Positions 44,211 to 54,345 are shown, counted from the stretch's first letter. The stretch: DNA of 64,000 bases from Portibacter marinus (GCF_021533195.1 NZ_JAJNKB010000001.1:620001-684000); one strand, 5' to 3'. Numbers and translations: made by a program. Notes: generated by a model not told the origin, from the sequence alone.

Positions 44211-46177
44211 ACCAAATCTACCTCTCGACGCTCTATGGGTTCATTGGCAAAATACATGTTTACTTCACCCATATTCTTGACTGGGAATTTGCCACGGAAA
44301 GTGCAATTAAATTTACCCTTAATAGCATAGTAGGTCGATTCTGAAATATTGATTCTACCTGGCTCACCGCCTGATTCCATCCTACTCGCTAAATTCACAG
44401 CATCTCCCCAAATATCGAATTGAAATTTCTTTTTGCCTACCACTCCTGCAGTCACAGCTCCGGTATGAATGCCTGCTCTCAGATTGATCCCTTCTACAGC
44501 CACGTCTATTTTTTCCCTTGCCCACTTTTGCGTAATTTCTATCATTTCGTAAGCTGCAAGGGCCGCATCCAGTGGATGACTTTCATTTTTGACAGGCATG
44601 CCTCCCACACACATGTAAGCATCACCAATAGTCTTTATCTTTTCCAGCCTATATTTAGATGTTACATCATCAAATTTGGAAAAAAGATAATCTAATCCTT
44701 CTACCAATTGGTCAGGATTCAATTCCTTTACCATGCTAGAAAATTTGGTGATATCTAAAAATAAGATCGTCACATTATCATAATAGCGAGGTGTTGCTGT
44801 ACCCGTACTCTTTAATTCATCTGCCACTTCCTTAGGCAAAATGTTCTGAAGCAAAGATTCAATTTCCTGGGTTTGCTTAGATATTTCCAGCGTTCTTTCC
44901 CTCACTTTATCTTCCAATTCCCTATTTACTTTATCCTGAAGATCTGCATTGACCTGTAAATGTCTGATGATTCGGAGTTGTTTTTCTTTATTTTCTTTCA
45001 TTAAGTAATTAATGGTATTGGCCAATGCCAAGGCGAAGAGGAGCATTTCAATTGTAGCGCCAACGAATAAGGCATGATTAGAAAAGAACTCCATTTCGCG
45101 AAAAGTAGGATGTACTTGACCTAGCATTGCAGCAATCCCGAAGATGAACCAGAAGATGTGGGCCGTGATTACATATATCGCACCTGGAAATTCATCTCGA
45201 TAACTCTTGATCCCTACTGTAAAGACAATGATCATGAACGGTATGACCGAAACTACCATGAGATTAACCGCTAAATCGAATGAGAAGGGAAGTAAGCAAA
45301 GAACCAATACTAAAAAGATGCTGAGGTAATCTATAGATTTCCCCCATTTCGGATAACGTTCTGAAACTCTATAGAAATCTTTGACAAAGTAAAGCACGCA
45401 TAAGGTTAGAATCACAGGTTGGACACTTTTAAATACAATTCTTATTTGCGGTGCATAGTCGAAGTTAGGAAACATTTCATTGAAAATGCCGGATACCTCT
45501 AGAACAGTGAGAAAAAGCACTACTAGTGATGCCAGGTAAAATCGGTAGGCTGTGTTTTTTGTAGAAATAGAGATAAAGAGATTGTACAGGAGCATCACCA
45601 GAAAAATACCGACATACATAAATGCTATCGCATACGAGATATTCTTACGCTTAAGTATTTTGACTTTCTCTGAAATGGTAAAACCCAGATTGGTCGGTTT
45701 AATAGATCCATTAAATCTCGGACTTAACTTGACTACAATCTCTCTTGAGGCATTGGCATCAACTGGAACTTCTAGCAGATTATTAATGCCTAATGGCAAG
45801 TCTATCATATAATGTGGGAGTAAATGACCAGTCCTTTTGACCACCATTAGTCCATCTTCCTTATAGGCCAATTCTATTAAACCCCAGTTTTTAAACTCTA
45901 AAATATAAGACTCATCAGAAGTGCTTTTATTAACCAATTCGTATTTTATCCAATAAGCATCATAGTCCAGATTGATTTCCTCAAGGCTGTTTCCATCTAG
46001 CATCTCGATCTCATTCGAAAAAAAACTCTGAAATTCTAAAACACCTTCTGGATCTAAAACGTAATGAGGAGTTGTGATTCTCTCACTATAACTTTCATTG
46101 GACAGCGTAATGCTCTGTGAATAAGCAAGACTTGTAGATATGAAGGTTAAAAGGGTGATTAAACTTGTTAGTTTCAT
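44207..46177 (-). CDS. 7TM-DISM class III adenylate cyclase
   Basis: A 656-residue membrane protein. A signal peptide (about 1-19) is followed by a DISMED2-like extracellular sensory domain (about 25-155), seven membrane segments (about 180-385), a coiled coil (about 395-450) and a class III cyclase domain (about 465-640). Metal-binding Asp is in [10 protein letters not shown] and GDAYMCVGG; the Lys of [11 protein letters not shown] and the Asp of [15 protein letters not shown] are the residues that select adenine, and the Arg of SRME is the transition-state residue. So cAMP is the expected product. DISM domains usually bind carbohydrates or other ligands. The stop overlaps the VioB-like start. 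Confidence 0.9.
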   Translation of the reverse strand: MKLTSLITLLTFISTSLAYSQSITLSNESYSERITTPHYVLDPEGVLEFQSFFSNEIEMLDGNSLEEINLDYDAYWIKYELVNKSTSDESYILEFKNWGLIELAYKEDGLMVVKRTGHLLPHYMIDLPLGINNLLEVPVDANASREIVVKLSPRFNGSIKPTNLGFTISEKVKILKRKNISYAIAFMYVGIFLVMLLYNLFISISTKNTAYRFYLASLVVLFLTVLEVSGIFNEMFPNFDYAPQIRIVFKSVQPVILTLCVLYFVKDFYRVSERYPKWGKSIDYLSIFLVLVLCLLPFSFDLAVNLMVVSVIPFMIIVFTVGIKSYRDEFPGAIYVITAHIFWFIFGIAAMLGQVHPTFREMEFFSNHALFVGATIEMLLFALALANTINYLMKENKEKQLRIIRHLQVNADLQDKVNRELEDKVRERTLEISKQTQEIESLLQNILPKEVADELKSTGTATPRYYDNVTILFLDITKFSSMVKELNPDQLVEGLDYLFSKFDDVTSKYRLEKIKTIGDAYMCVGGMPVKNESHPLDAALAAYEMIEITQKWAREKIDVAVEGINLRAGIHTGAVTAGVVGKKKFQFDIWGDAVNLASRMESGGEPGRINISESTYYAIKGKFNCTFRGKFPVKNMGEVNMYFANEPIERREVDLV

Positions 46178-46284
46178 TTTGTTTTATGGGCATTTCTCTA
46201 AAGCCTATCTTTTAATACAAGGAAAATAGTAATTTTTTACTAATTTGAGCCTGATAGCTTATTATTAATACAACATTCAATATA

Positions 46285-46539
46285 ATGTCAACTAACCAAA
46301 CCCTAGGTCAAGCGCTTGAAAAAGAAGGAAGCGAAGATCAAAAATCAATTTGTACTGAAGCAGCCTTAAATTTAACCAAAAGTGAATGTGTAGACATTCT
46401 TGAAAATCACGACGTCGGATTGCGACGTGCAGACAAAGAATCGCTCATGCGACTAGTGCGATTTAGAGTGAATAAAGTGATGCCGATACTTCCTTGGAAA
46501 GATGTAAAGATTGGCGAAGAAGTGAATCCTAATTGGTAA
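46285..46539 (+). CDS. Small protein of unknown function
   Basis: An 84-residue acidic protein with mainly helical character: ALEKEGSEDQKSICTEAALN, then SECVDILENHDVGLRRADKESLMRLVRFRVNK, ending KDVKIGEEVNPNW. It has two Cys residues and no signal peptide or membrane segment. It is a single-gene unit with its own strong hairpin terminator. No family is recognised. Confidence 0.55.
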   Translation: MSTNQTLGQALEKEGSEDQKSICTEAALNLTKSECVDILENHDVGLRRADKESLMRLVRFRVNKVMPILPWKDVKIGEEVNPNW

Positions 46540-46600
46540 CAGTATTACTTTCAGAAATTAAATGGTGCTACTGATAGCGAATTTATTCTGATGATTGAGA

Positions 46601-46638
46601 ATAATGTCTTTTCAAGATAATATGAAAAGACATTATTT
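46601..46638 (+). terminator. Strong hairpin terminator after the small ORF
   Basis: A perfect 14-bp stem (46601-46614 with 46623-46636) and an eight-base loop, followed by TT and an AT-rich stretch, not a full T tract. It lies 61 bases after the stop at 46539. Confidence 0.65.
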
Positions 46639-46684
46639 AATTTAAGCGGCTATCAGCCTTGAACCCTGGATAAAATATGTAATA

Positions 46685-48145
46685 ATGGATTTTAATTCAC
46701 TATATGATTTTGTGATATCGAAATTAGACAGCGAATTGCCGGACCATATTACCTATCATAATACGGAGCACACTAAATACGTCCTTGAATCTGCCATTCT
46801 GATTGCCAGGAAAGAGGGAGTAGGTGGAAATGATTTAGTTTTACTCAAAACCGCAGCACTTCTTCACGATGTAGGTTTCACTATTAGTCATAAAGAGCAT
46901 GAGGCCTTATCCTGTGATATTGCCCAGAAAATTCTGCCGGATTACAACTATTTACCGGATCAGATCGATCATATATGCGAAATGATCATGGCAACCAAAT
47001 TACCACAGAAGCCTAGGGATAAACTCGCTAAAATATTATGTGATGCCGACCTTTACTACTTAGGTGGAAATAGCTATGACGCTTACGCCAGTAGATTGTA
47101 CAATGAGTTCAAGGCCAATCAAATTGTAAAAAATGAAAAGGAATGGTTGGCCTTGCAAATTGATTTTTTAAAATCTCATCAATTTTTCACTCAGACCGCC
47201 AGAAACAATAGAAATAAAAATAAAAGAAAAACATTAAAAGTACTTCGCAAAGAAGCAAAAGGCCAGATAAAGGGAAACCAGATCCAGTCTATCAAAGACA
47301 ACATCATTGACTTCTTTTTGATGGTTATCGGTGTTTCGATCACGGCTTTTGCACTTCAAGGTTTTTTGGTTCCCAATAAATTTTTCGACGGTGGAATATC
47401 CGGAATTTCTCTGCTGATCTCACAAATTTTCGATATTGACCTTAGTATCATCATCGTTTTACTCAATCTACCTTTGATTATCATCAGCAACTATACGGTA
47501 GGTAGAAAATTTGCCATCAGAACCTTTATTTCCATCGCACTTCTATCTGTCGCACTTTGGTATATGCCTGATATCACTGTCACCAATGACAAGCTCTTAA
47601 TAGCCGTATTTGGAGGTATCTTTTTAGGGCTGGGAATCGGCCTTGCGATGAGAGGAGGAACTGCACTGGATGGAATAGATGTGTTGGCCTTATACACTTT
47701 TAAAAAGACTTCCTTTAGTATGACAGAAATCATTCTAGCCCTCAATATTGTCATTTTTGCCATTGCGGGTTTGAAGTTTGGAATCGAAAGTGCATTTTAC
47801 TCCATATTGACCTATTTCGCAGCCACGATCAGCCTGGGCTATGTAGTAGATGGTCTTCAGGCACAAACTGGAGTGACCATTATTTCCAATCAAAGTGAAG
47901 AGATAAAGTACAAGCTGGTCAACGAATTAGAGCGTGGAATTACTGTTTACAAGGGTGAAAGAGGCTTTTTACCCGGTCAGTACGAAGTCAGTTCGGAATG
48001 TGATATCATTTTTACAGTGATAAGGCGGTTAGAAATGAGAAAATTAAAAATACTGGTATACAGTGTTGATCCCAATGCATTTGTATTTGCCAGCACCATT
48101 AAGGAAGCGACCGGCGGTGTTCTAAGAAAGAAAGCAGGTTATTAA
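46685..48145 (+). CDS. HD domain fused to a YitT-family membrane protein
   Basis: A 486-residue fusion. Residues about 1-190 are an HD phosphohydrolase with all metal ligands (YHNTEHTKYV, LLHDVGF, HKEHEALSC, CDADLYYL), closely related to the stand-alone protein at 37897-38481. A basic linker (RNNRNKNKRKTLKVLRKEAK) leads to about six membrane segments (about 215-390) typical of YitT/DUF161 (VPNKFFDGGISGISLLI, GLGIGLAMRGGTALDGIDV) and the C-terminal DUF2179 domain (about 400-486, VYKGERGFLPGQYE). YitT proteins alone are common; the HD fusion is unusual. An enzyme releasing a nucleotide product next to a transporter or membrane sensor is one possible reading. Confidence 0.88.
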   Translation: MDFNSLYDFVISKLDSELPDHITYHNTEHTKYVLESAILIARKEGVGGNDLVLLKTAALLHDVGFTISHKEHEALSCDIAQKILPDYNYLPDQIDHICEMIMATKLPQKPRDKLAKILCDADLYYLGGNSYDAYASRLYNEFKANQIVKNEKEWLALQIDFLKSHQFFTQTARNNRNKNKRKTLKVLRKEAKGQIKGNQIQSIKDNIIDFFLMVIGVSITAFALQGFLVPNKFFDGGISGISLLISQIFDIDLSIIIVLLNLPLIIISNYTVGRKFAIRTFISIALLSVALWYMPDITVTNDKLLIAVFGGIFLGLGIGLAMRGGTALDGIDVLALYTFKKTSFSMTEIILALNIVIFAIAGLKFGIESAFYSILTYFAATISLGYVVDGLQAQTGVTIISNQSEEIKYKLVNELERGITVYKGERGFLPGQYEVSSECDIIFTVIRRLEMRKLKILVYSVDPNAFVFASTIKEATGGVLRKKAGY

Positions 48146-48148
48146 AAT

Positions 48149-48175
48149 AAAAATGCCCGGGCGGGGACCCGGGCA
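48149..48175 (-). terminator. ftsZ terminator
   Basis: A GC-rich 8-bp stem (48154-48161 with 48168-48175), a six-base loop and, on the minus strand, a T tract (A run 48149-48153). It closes the division cluster and lies between the convergent HD-YitT gene and ftsZ. Confidence 0.85.
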
Positions 48176-48234
48176 AACAATAAACCAATCTCATAAAAAG
48201 ATAAGACTATATAAAAAAGACGAAAATTCTTTTT

Positions 48235-49686
48235 TTAATCCACATTGTCATGGATGTAACTATTTCCTGATCTGAGCCCACCCTCATCATCTATGCTCAC
48301 TGTATACCTACCACCCGGATGTGCAGAAGAATGTTCCACATCTTCTAATTCTACATTTCTTCTTGCATATGCCGGCACCTTAGTATACTCATTTACAGTC
48401 TTGGGATCATCTAAATTCTTGTGATTGTTTGCTCTCAAAGACTGTCTTCTAGACTCTTCTAATTCTCTCATTTTTCTTTCGTACTCCATTTCCTTCTGCG
48501 ATTTTTCATCGTTCTTCTGCAAATCATAAAGGTCGAATGCCCTCTCTGCATGAACCTGACTAATGTTTCTTCGTGGAGCAGGATTGTCAAATTCTATGGT
48601 TTCAGCTGCTGGAGGCTCGATATGTGTAGAAAAGATATCATCTTCCTCTTCTTGCTGCACCATAGCTGTTTCTGGTTCCAATGGAACGACTATTCGCTCA
48701 ACTTCTTTCTTGGTATTTGCTCTTCCTTTTTCTTCAAAACCCGTAGCAATTAATGTAATGCTCAACTTATCATCTAATTCTTCATCGTTGCAATGACCCC
48801 AGATTAGATTGGTTCCATATCCAGCTTCTTCTTGCATATACTCCGTAATCTCGCCCAATTCTGACATGGTCACCTCATGCTCAACAGAGGTTGTGATATT
48901 TAAAAGAATATGTTGTGCTCCACGGATATCGTTATCTTTTAATAGTGGTGAACTCAAAGCTTGCTCAATAGCAAGGCGAGCCCGATTTTCTCCCCCTATC
49001 AATGCATTTCCCATGATTGCTACTCCGGAATTTCTCATAACAGTATTCACATCTTCGAAATCGACGTTGATTTTGCCCGGTACAGTAATGATTTCAGCGA
49101 TCCCCTTGGCAGCCGTAGATAAAATATTATCCGCATTGGCAAAGGCTGTGGTCAATTTTAAGTCGCCGTAAATCTCTCCCAACCGGTCATTGGAAATGAC
49201 CAATATGGCATCAACATGTGCTTTCAATTCTTCCATCCCCTCTAGGGCCTGACGAGATCTCGTTAAGCCTTCAAACTTGAAAGGTAATGTGACGATTCCC
49301 ACAGTAAGAATGTCCAGATCTCTTGAGACCTTCGCAATGATAGGCGCTGCACCTGTCCCCGTACCACCACCCATACCGGCAGTGATGAATAACATCTTCG
49401 TTCCGTCGTCTAAAAACCTGCGGACCTCTTCTACAGATTCAATGCAAGCCTGCTTGCCCACTTCCGGCTTCGAACCAGCTCCCCTACCCTCTGTAAGATT
49501 AGGTCCGAGATGAATTTTTACTGGAATAGGACTGGCTTCCAAAGCCTGATTATCCGTATTACAAATGGCAAAATCTACTCCCTTAATTCCATTAGAGTAC
49601 ATGTGATTTACCGCATTGCTACCGCCGCCCCCGACACCGATAACTTTGATGATGCTTCTGTTGTCTTTTACTAAATCGAATAACAT
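48235..49686 (-). CDS. ftsZ: Cell division protein FtsZ
   Basis: A 483-residue tubulin-like GTPase. The N-terminal GVGGGGSNAVNHM starts the nucleotide-binding fold, and the tubulin signature GMGGGTGTGAAP is near residue 105. After about 325 residues comes a long linker, then the Bacteroidota tail VPAYARRNVELEDVEHSS with a final SYIHDNVD. The tail replaces the compact C-terminal peptide of model bacteria and must bind FtsA or other anchors. FtsZ forms the cytoplasmic Z ring. It is last in the dcw cluster, 21 bases after ftsA, and has its own terminator. Confidence 0.97.
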   Translation of the reverse strand: MLFDLVKDNRSIIKVIGVGGGGSNAVNHMYSNGIKGVDFAICNTDNQALEASPIPVKIHLGPNLTEGRGAGSKPEVGKQACIESVEEVRRFLDDGTKMLFITAGMGGGTGTGAAPIIAKVSRDLDILTVGIVTLPFKFEGLTRSRQALEGMEELKAHVDAILVISNDRLGEIYGDLKLTTAFANADNILSTAAKGIAEIITVPGKINVDFEDVNTVMRNSGVAIMGNALIGGENRARLAIEQALSSPLLKDNDIRGAQHILLNITTSVEHEVTMSELGEITEYMQEEAGYGTNLIWGHCNDEELDDKLSITLIATGFEEKGRANTKKEVERIVVPLEPETAMVQQEEEDDIFSTHIEPPAAETIEFDNPAPRRNISQVHAERAFDLYDLQKNDEKSQKEMEYERKMRELEESRRQSLRANNHKNLDDPKTVNEYTKVPAYARRNVELEDVEHSSAHPGGRYTVSIDDEGGLRSGNSYIHDNVD

Positions 49687-49707
49687 AATGTTGAGTTATA
49701 TAGTTAT

Positions 49708-51057
49708 CTAAAATTCTGAGTCAGGACTTGCTTCAAAGAACTCTTTCGCATAGGTGAAAAGATTCTCATACCATTTTCCTGATTGCTTTTGGTTTAAATT
49801 AAATTCATCGTCTCCTACCATGACTTCCTCCTCTTTGCGAGGCTGATTATCCTTTGGCTTGTTAATATCCTCTGTATGTCCAGTGACTTTTCCATGTTCA
49901 ATGGCATTGATTAAAAGGCCAACACCTGTAGAGTATATAGGGCTATCGACCATACCATCATACTTATGCGCCAGGTGTTCCGTAGGAATACCAATTCTGG
50001 TATTCATCCCTGTATGAAATTCACTCAGCAGATTGATATTTTTCAACAAAGAACCACCTCCTGTGATCACGATGCCTCCGAAAAGCTTACCTTCAAAACC
50101 GGATCTTCTGACCTCCCATAAAACATAGTCAAAAATCTCTTCCACTCTCGCCTGTATGATTCTTGCTAGATTTTTCTCACTGATTTCCTTTGGCTCCCTT
50201 CCTCTGAATCCACTGATCGTTATGATTCGATTGTCCTTGATTTCTTCTGCAAGAGCAGAACCAAATCTAATCTTTAGTTTCTCAGCATATTCTTTCATGA
50301 CCGTACAGCCTTCCTTAATGTCATTGGTAATCACATTTCCACCAAAAGGAATAACCGCGGTGTGTCTGATGATCCCATCTTTAAATATGGTAATATCAGT
50401 CGTTCCGCCTCCAATGTCTACGAGTGCAATTCCTGCTTCTTTTTCCTGCTCGGATAAAACAGCTGCGGCCGATGCAATGGGTTCTAATGTAATGTCTGCA
50501 ACTTCAAGACCCACTTTTTCCACACATCTCAGGATATTACGAGAGGCCGTGACCTGTCCCGTGATGATATGGAAATTAGCTTCCAGTCTTACCCCTGACA
50601 TGCCTACAGGATCCTGAATATCCTGCTCATCGTCAACCGTAAATTCCTGAGGAATAACGTGAAGGATTTTATCTCCCGGAGGCAGTACCAAACGATACAT
50701 GTCGTTGATCAGTTTTTCCACATCGGCATTACTGATCTCCTCCAGACCTTCTTCTCTCATTAGAATGCCATGATGATGAATGCTCTTGATGTGTTGACCT
50801 GCGATCCCTACATGGACTTTCTTAAATCTTACATTTGCGCTTTTCTCGGCAATCTCTACCGCATCCTTAATGGCTTTCACCGTTTTGTCAATATTGGAAA
50901 CGACCCCCCGATTCACTCCCTCAGACTTCACTTTACCTATACCGAGAATCTCGATCTTTCCGTATTGGTTCCTGCGCCCTGCTATCGCGCAAACCTTCGT
51001 CGTGCCAATGTCTACAGCAACAACGATTTCGGATGTACTTGTTTTGAATTCATTCAT
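49708..51057 (-). CDS. ftsA: Cell division protein FtsA
   Basis: A 449-residue actin-like ATPase that anchors the Z ring. It begins VAVDIGTTKVCAIAG; the second phosphate motif is VDIGGGTTDITIF (near 208) and the adenosine motif VITGGGSLL (near 335). The C-terminus ends in an amphipathic helix with YENLFTYAKEFFEA, the usual membrane-targeting element. It lies between ftsQ and ftsZ on the minus strand, the standard order. Confidence 0.96.
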   Translation of the reverse strand: MNEFKTSTSEIVVAVDIGTTKVCAIAGRRNQYGKIEILGIGKVKSEGVNRGVVSNIDKTVKAIKDAVEIAEKSANVRFKKVHVGIAGQHIKSIHHHGILMREEGLEEISNADVEKLINDMYRLVLPPGDKILHVIPQEFTVDDEQDIQDPVGMSGVRLEANFHIITGQVTASRNILRCVEKVGLEVADITLEPIASAAAVLSEQEKEAGIALVDIGGGTTDITIFKDGIIRHTAVIPFGGNVITNDIKEGCTVMKEYAEKLKIRFGSALAEEIKDNRIITISGFRGREPKEISEKNLARIIQARVEEIFDYVLWEVRRSGFEGKLFGGIVITGGGSLLKNINLLSEFHTGMNTRIGIPTEHLAHKYDGMVDSPIYSTGVGLLINAIEHGKVTGHTEDINKPKDNQPRKEEEVMVGDDEFNLNQKQSGKWYENLFTYAKEFFEASPDSEF

Positions 51058-51089
51058 AACGAACGTCTTTTTAGTCTTTTTAAAGTCTT

Positions 51090-51881
51090 TTAATTCCTGA
51101 CAGTTCTGACGATCTCGTCATACTGAAAGTCAAGTAAGGCATACTTTCCCCAGCCTTCCCTGGTTAATCCTTCTTTATAAAATTGTTTGAGTTTAAATAC
51201 TTTCTCATCCAGGTCGTCAACAGATCCCAGCAGTATCTTTTCATTTCCCAATTTCGGAACCAATAAATAGCTGCCATCCTTTTTAACATGGATCTGCTCA
51301 GTTAAAGCCTCTAAAAACTCGTCTTCATTCACCCTCCTGGCTAATTTGAAAATGGCATTAAACTGATGGTTTTCATCTTTTTTGTAATCATGGCTGTACT
51401 TGTTTACATTTCCGGTAATAACAGGAACTCTGACCGTTGCAATAGGACTTAAAGGCACAAAATCTCCATCTTCATCAAGGTAGTATCCTTCTTTACCATC
51501 ACTGATTCGCACGATCGGATTCTTTTGCTTCAGAACCGTTCTCAGAATATTTCTGCCATCCATAAAAACATCGACTTCACCAATAAAATGATTGTTTTTA
51601 AGAATGCGCTCAATTTCAGCAACATCCAGTTGTTCAATATTCACCCGTTCTACATTGTATCCGATTGATTTTCGTACTTCATTCTTCACATACTCGCTAT
51701 TGATCAGCTTCTTGGTTTTATCCTTATATGCAATGCTCACATGAAATGCACGCACACCCATTTGCTTCTTTTCCTGAATAGCAAGTCTGGATACTACAAC
51801 AAAGCTCACAATGCTGAATAGAATGAGGCTCACCTTCAAAAACCTGTTTTCACTGATATATTTCTTTATATTTTTAATCAT
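51090..51881 (-). CDS. ftsQ: Cell division protein FtsQ/DivIB
   Basis: A 263-residue bitopic protein: a short basic cytoplasmic end, one membrane span (about 14-34), then a POTRA-like domain (about 45-115, YNVERVNIEQLDVAEIERIL) and a beta domain (about 120-235). Sequence conservation is low in this family; position between murC and ftsA supports the call. It overlaps murC by eight bases. Confidence 0.82.
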   Translation of the reverse strand: MIKNIKKYISENRFLKVSLILFSIVSFVVVSRLAIQEKKQMGVRAFHVSIAYKDKTKKLINSEYVKNEVRKSIGYNVERVNIEQLDVAEIERILKNNHFIGEVDVFMDGRNILRTVLKQKNPIVRISDGKEGYYLDEDGDFVPLSPIATVRVPVITGNVNKYSHDYKKDENHQFNAIFKLARRVNEDEFLEALTEQIHVKKDGSYLLVPKLGNEKILLGSVDDLDEKVFKLKQFYKEGLTREGWGKYALLDFQYDEIVRTVRN

Positions 51882-53238
51882 TTTCTTTTATCCATGACCT
51901 GATTTCAGGTGCAAACACATCTATATCTCCTGCTCCAAGTGTCATTATTAATTTTCTTTTTTTTCCTTTTATAATCTTCATAAGGTCTTCTCTCTTTACC
52001 ACTTTTTTTTCTTTTAGGTCAATGGTTTCCAGTAACCTTTCAGAATTAATCCCAGGAATCGGCTTTTCTCTTGCTGGATAAATATCCATTAAGAGAAGCT
52101 CATCCACCTTACTTAGTTCGTCACCAAACTCACTCAAGAAGTCTCGAGTACGGCTGAATAAGTGCGGCTGAAATATGACCGTCATTTCTCGGTCAGGCCA
52201 CAGACTTCTCGCAGAGCCAATGGCTGCTCTTAGCTCACTGGGATGATGCGCATAGTCATCAACGTACACCATACTTCCACCTTCGAATATTTCAAATCTT
52301 CTTTTAATACCACTGAAAGTCTTTACTCCAGCTTTTATCTGCTCCTTTTCAATCTCTAATATCCTGGCCACTGCCATTGCTGCACACATGTTTAATGTAT
52401 TGTGCAATCCAGGCATCATTAAACTCACATCTTTTAAATCACCCTGATCGAAAACTTGTCTTCCTTCTTCAAATCTTAAGTTGCTAATCTTAAAGTCAGC
52501 TTCTTCGCCACCATAGGTGAAGACATCCACTCTTTTGTCCTTAAGCTTTTTCAAAAATCCATCGTCCAGCAATTCTATCAGGTCCTGCTGTATGATGACT
52601 TTTCCTCCTTCATTGACCTTCAACAAGAAAATCTCAAAACTCTCCTGCATCTTATTCTTCTCACCATAAATATCCAGGTGATCAGGGTCCATGGAAATCA
52701 AAACTGCAATTTCAGGTGATAATCTGTGAAATGACCGGTCAAATTCATCAGCCTCTATCACCGTCCATTCACTTTCCCCATAGCAATAATTAGATTCGAA
52801 ATTATTGGCAATGCCTCCCAGGAAACAAGAAATATCCATGCCTGAGTGTTTCAGCAAGTGGGCAGTCATGGAACTGGTCGTTGTTTTACCATGCGTCCCC
52901 GCAACTGCAATGCACTTCTTCGCTCTACTGATCACACCCAGCATTTCAGACCGTTTCATGACCGGAATATCCGATGCCATCAAATGGTTAAGCTCCTGGT
53001 GATCTCCTGGAATGGCCGGAGTGTAAACTACAGCATCCAGTTGTTCCGGAATTTTTGCTATGTCATCTTCAAAATGGATTTTCATCCCTTCGCTTACCAA
53101 CTTTTTAGTAAGCGCGGTTTCGGTTTTATCGTAGCCATGGATTTCAGCCCCCCTTTGATTAAAATATCTCGCCAGAGCACTCATCCCTATTCCTCCGATA
53201 CCGATAAAATATAGTCGTTTCAAAGCATCTAGTTTCAT
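51874..53238 (-). CDS. murC: UDP-N-acetylmuramate-L-alanine ligase
   Basis: A 454-residue Mur ligase. The N-terminal Rossmann motif is FIGIGGIGMSALA; the ATP loop is VAGTHGKTTTSSM (near 111); DDYAHHPSELRA (near 325) and FQPHLFSRTRDF lie in the C-terminal domain. It adds the first residue, L-alanine, to UDP-MurNAc in the cytoplasm. It starts three bases after the murG stop. Confidence 0.97.
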   Translation of the reverse strand: MKLDALKRLYFIGIGGIGMSALARYFNQRGAEIHGYDKTETALTKKLVSEGMKIHFEDDIAKIPEQLDAVVYTPAIPGDHQELNHLMASDIPVMKRSEMLGVISRAKKCIAVAGTHGKTTTSSMTAHLLKHSGMDISCFLGGIANNFESNYCYGESEWTVIEADEFDRSFHRLSPEIAVLISMDPDHLDIYGEKNKMQESFEIFLLKVNEGGKVIIQQDLIELLDDGFLKKLKDKRVDVFTYGGEEADFKISNLRFEEGRQVFDQGDLKDVSLMMPGLHNTLNMCAAMAVARILEIEKEQIKAGVKTFSGIKRRFEIFEGGSMVYVDDYAHHPSELRAAIGSARSLWPDREMTVIFQPHLFSRTRDFLSEFGDELSKVDELLLMDIYPAREKPIPGINSERLLETIDLKEKKVVKREDLMKIIKGKKRKLIMTLGAGDIDVFAPEIRSWIKEND

Positions 53239-53241
53239 AGA

Positions 53242-54345
53242 TTACTTTTTTGCTATTTCAATAATTTCAAGTGCAATGTCTTTAGCTGCATTTACCTTTG
53301 CCAATGTTTTTATGTTTTGAGACAATTTACTCATCTCGTTTTCATTGTTAAGAAGCTCAGTAACTTGCTCTACCAATTGGCCTCTGGCATCTTCATCTTT
53401 CAGTAACACTGCTGCATTTTTATTGACCAATGCCATTGCATTTTTAGTTTGATGGTCTTCCGCCACATTTGGGCTTGGAACCAATATCGCCGGCTTTCCT
53501 ACGATACACAACTCAGAAACTGTCAGTGCACCTGCTCTGGAAACGACCACATCAGCAGCCGCATAAGCAAGGTCCATTCTTTCCAAAAAGGCCAAAGCCT
53601 TTACATTGGGAAGTTTCGCAGTTTCACTTTGCACAAAATCTTCATAGTAGATCGATCCCATTTGCCAAATCCATTGCAAATAGGGATGATCTGCTATGAG
53701 TTTTGTGTTCAGTTGCATGGCCTCATTCAACGTTTTTGCACCGAGGCTTCCTCCGAATAAAAGTGTAGTTTTCTTATTTGGATCCAGTCCGTAGTGCACC
53801 ATTGCTTCTTTATACTTATCCCCCAGGTCAACTATGTCTTTTCTCACGGGATTGCCCGTGAAAACGATTTTCTCTGAGGGGAAAAATTGTTCCATATTTG
53901 GATAAGCTACACAGATCTTTTTCACTTTTGCTGCTAATAGTTTGTTGGTTACTCCAGCATAAGAATTTTGCTCTTGAATAAGAGCAGGTATTTTTCTGGA
54001 AGTCGCCATCTGAAGCAGAGGTCCGGAGGCATAACCACCTACACCAACTACTACATCGGGTTTAAACTTTCTCACTATGTTGCCCGCTTTGAATAAACTG
54101 CTGAATAGTTTTATCGGAAACATCAAATTTCGTAATGTCAATTTTCTATGGAACCCACTGATCCAAAGACCTTCTATGGGAAATCCCGCTTTCGGAACTT
54201 TTTCCATTTCCAGTTTACCTTTCGCACCTACGAATAGGATCTCGGCATCTGGCTGTATTTTTTTAATCGCGTTTGCAATGGCAATGGCAGGGTATATATG
54301 ACCGCCGGTGCCACCTCCGCTAATGATTAATCTCATCTTCTTCAA
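53242..54345 (-). CDS. murG: UDP-GlcNAc:lipid I N-acetylglucosamine transferase
   Basis: A 367-residue GT-B glycosyltransferase of normal length. It begins with ISGGGTGGHIYPAIAIA, contains GVGGYASGPLL (near 100) and the donor site LLFGGSLGAKTLNE (near 185), then AADVVVSRAGALTVSE (near 270). It makes lipid II from lipid I on the inner leaflet of the membrane. The start overlaps the end of ftsW by 26 bases; a start at the fourth residue would shorten this to 17. Confidence 0.97.
   Translation of the reverse strand: MKKMRLIISGGGTGGHIYPAIAIANAIKKIQPDAEILFVGAKGKLEMEKVPKAGFPIEGLWISGFHRKLTLRNLMFPIKLFSSLFKAGNIVRKFKPDVVVGVGGYASGPLLQMATSRKIPALIQEQNSYAGVTNKLLAAKVKKICVAYPNMEQFFPSEKIVFTGNPVRKDIVDLGDKYKEAMVHYGLDPNKKTTLLFGGSLGAKTLNEAMQLNTKLIADHPYLQWIWQMGSIYYEDFVQSETAKLPNVKALAFLERMDLAYAAADVVVSRAGALTVSELCIVGKPAILVPSPNVAEDHQTKNAMALVNKNAAVLLKDEDARGQLVEQVTELLNNENEMSKLSQNIKTLAKVNAAKDIALEIIEIAKK

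Noticed and set aside
50156-50617. 153-codon plus-strand ORF within ftsA
   Set aside because: Antisense to ftsA, which is intact.
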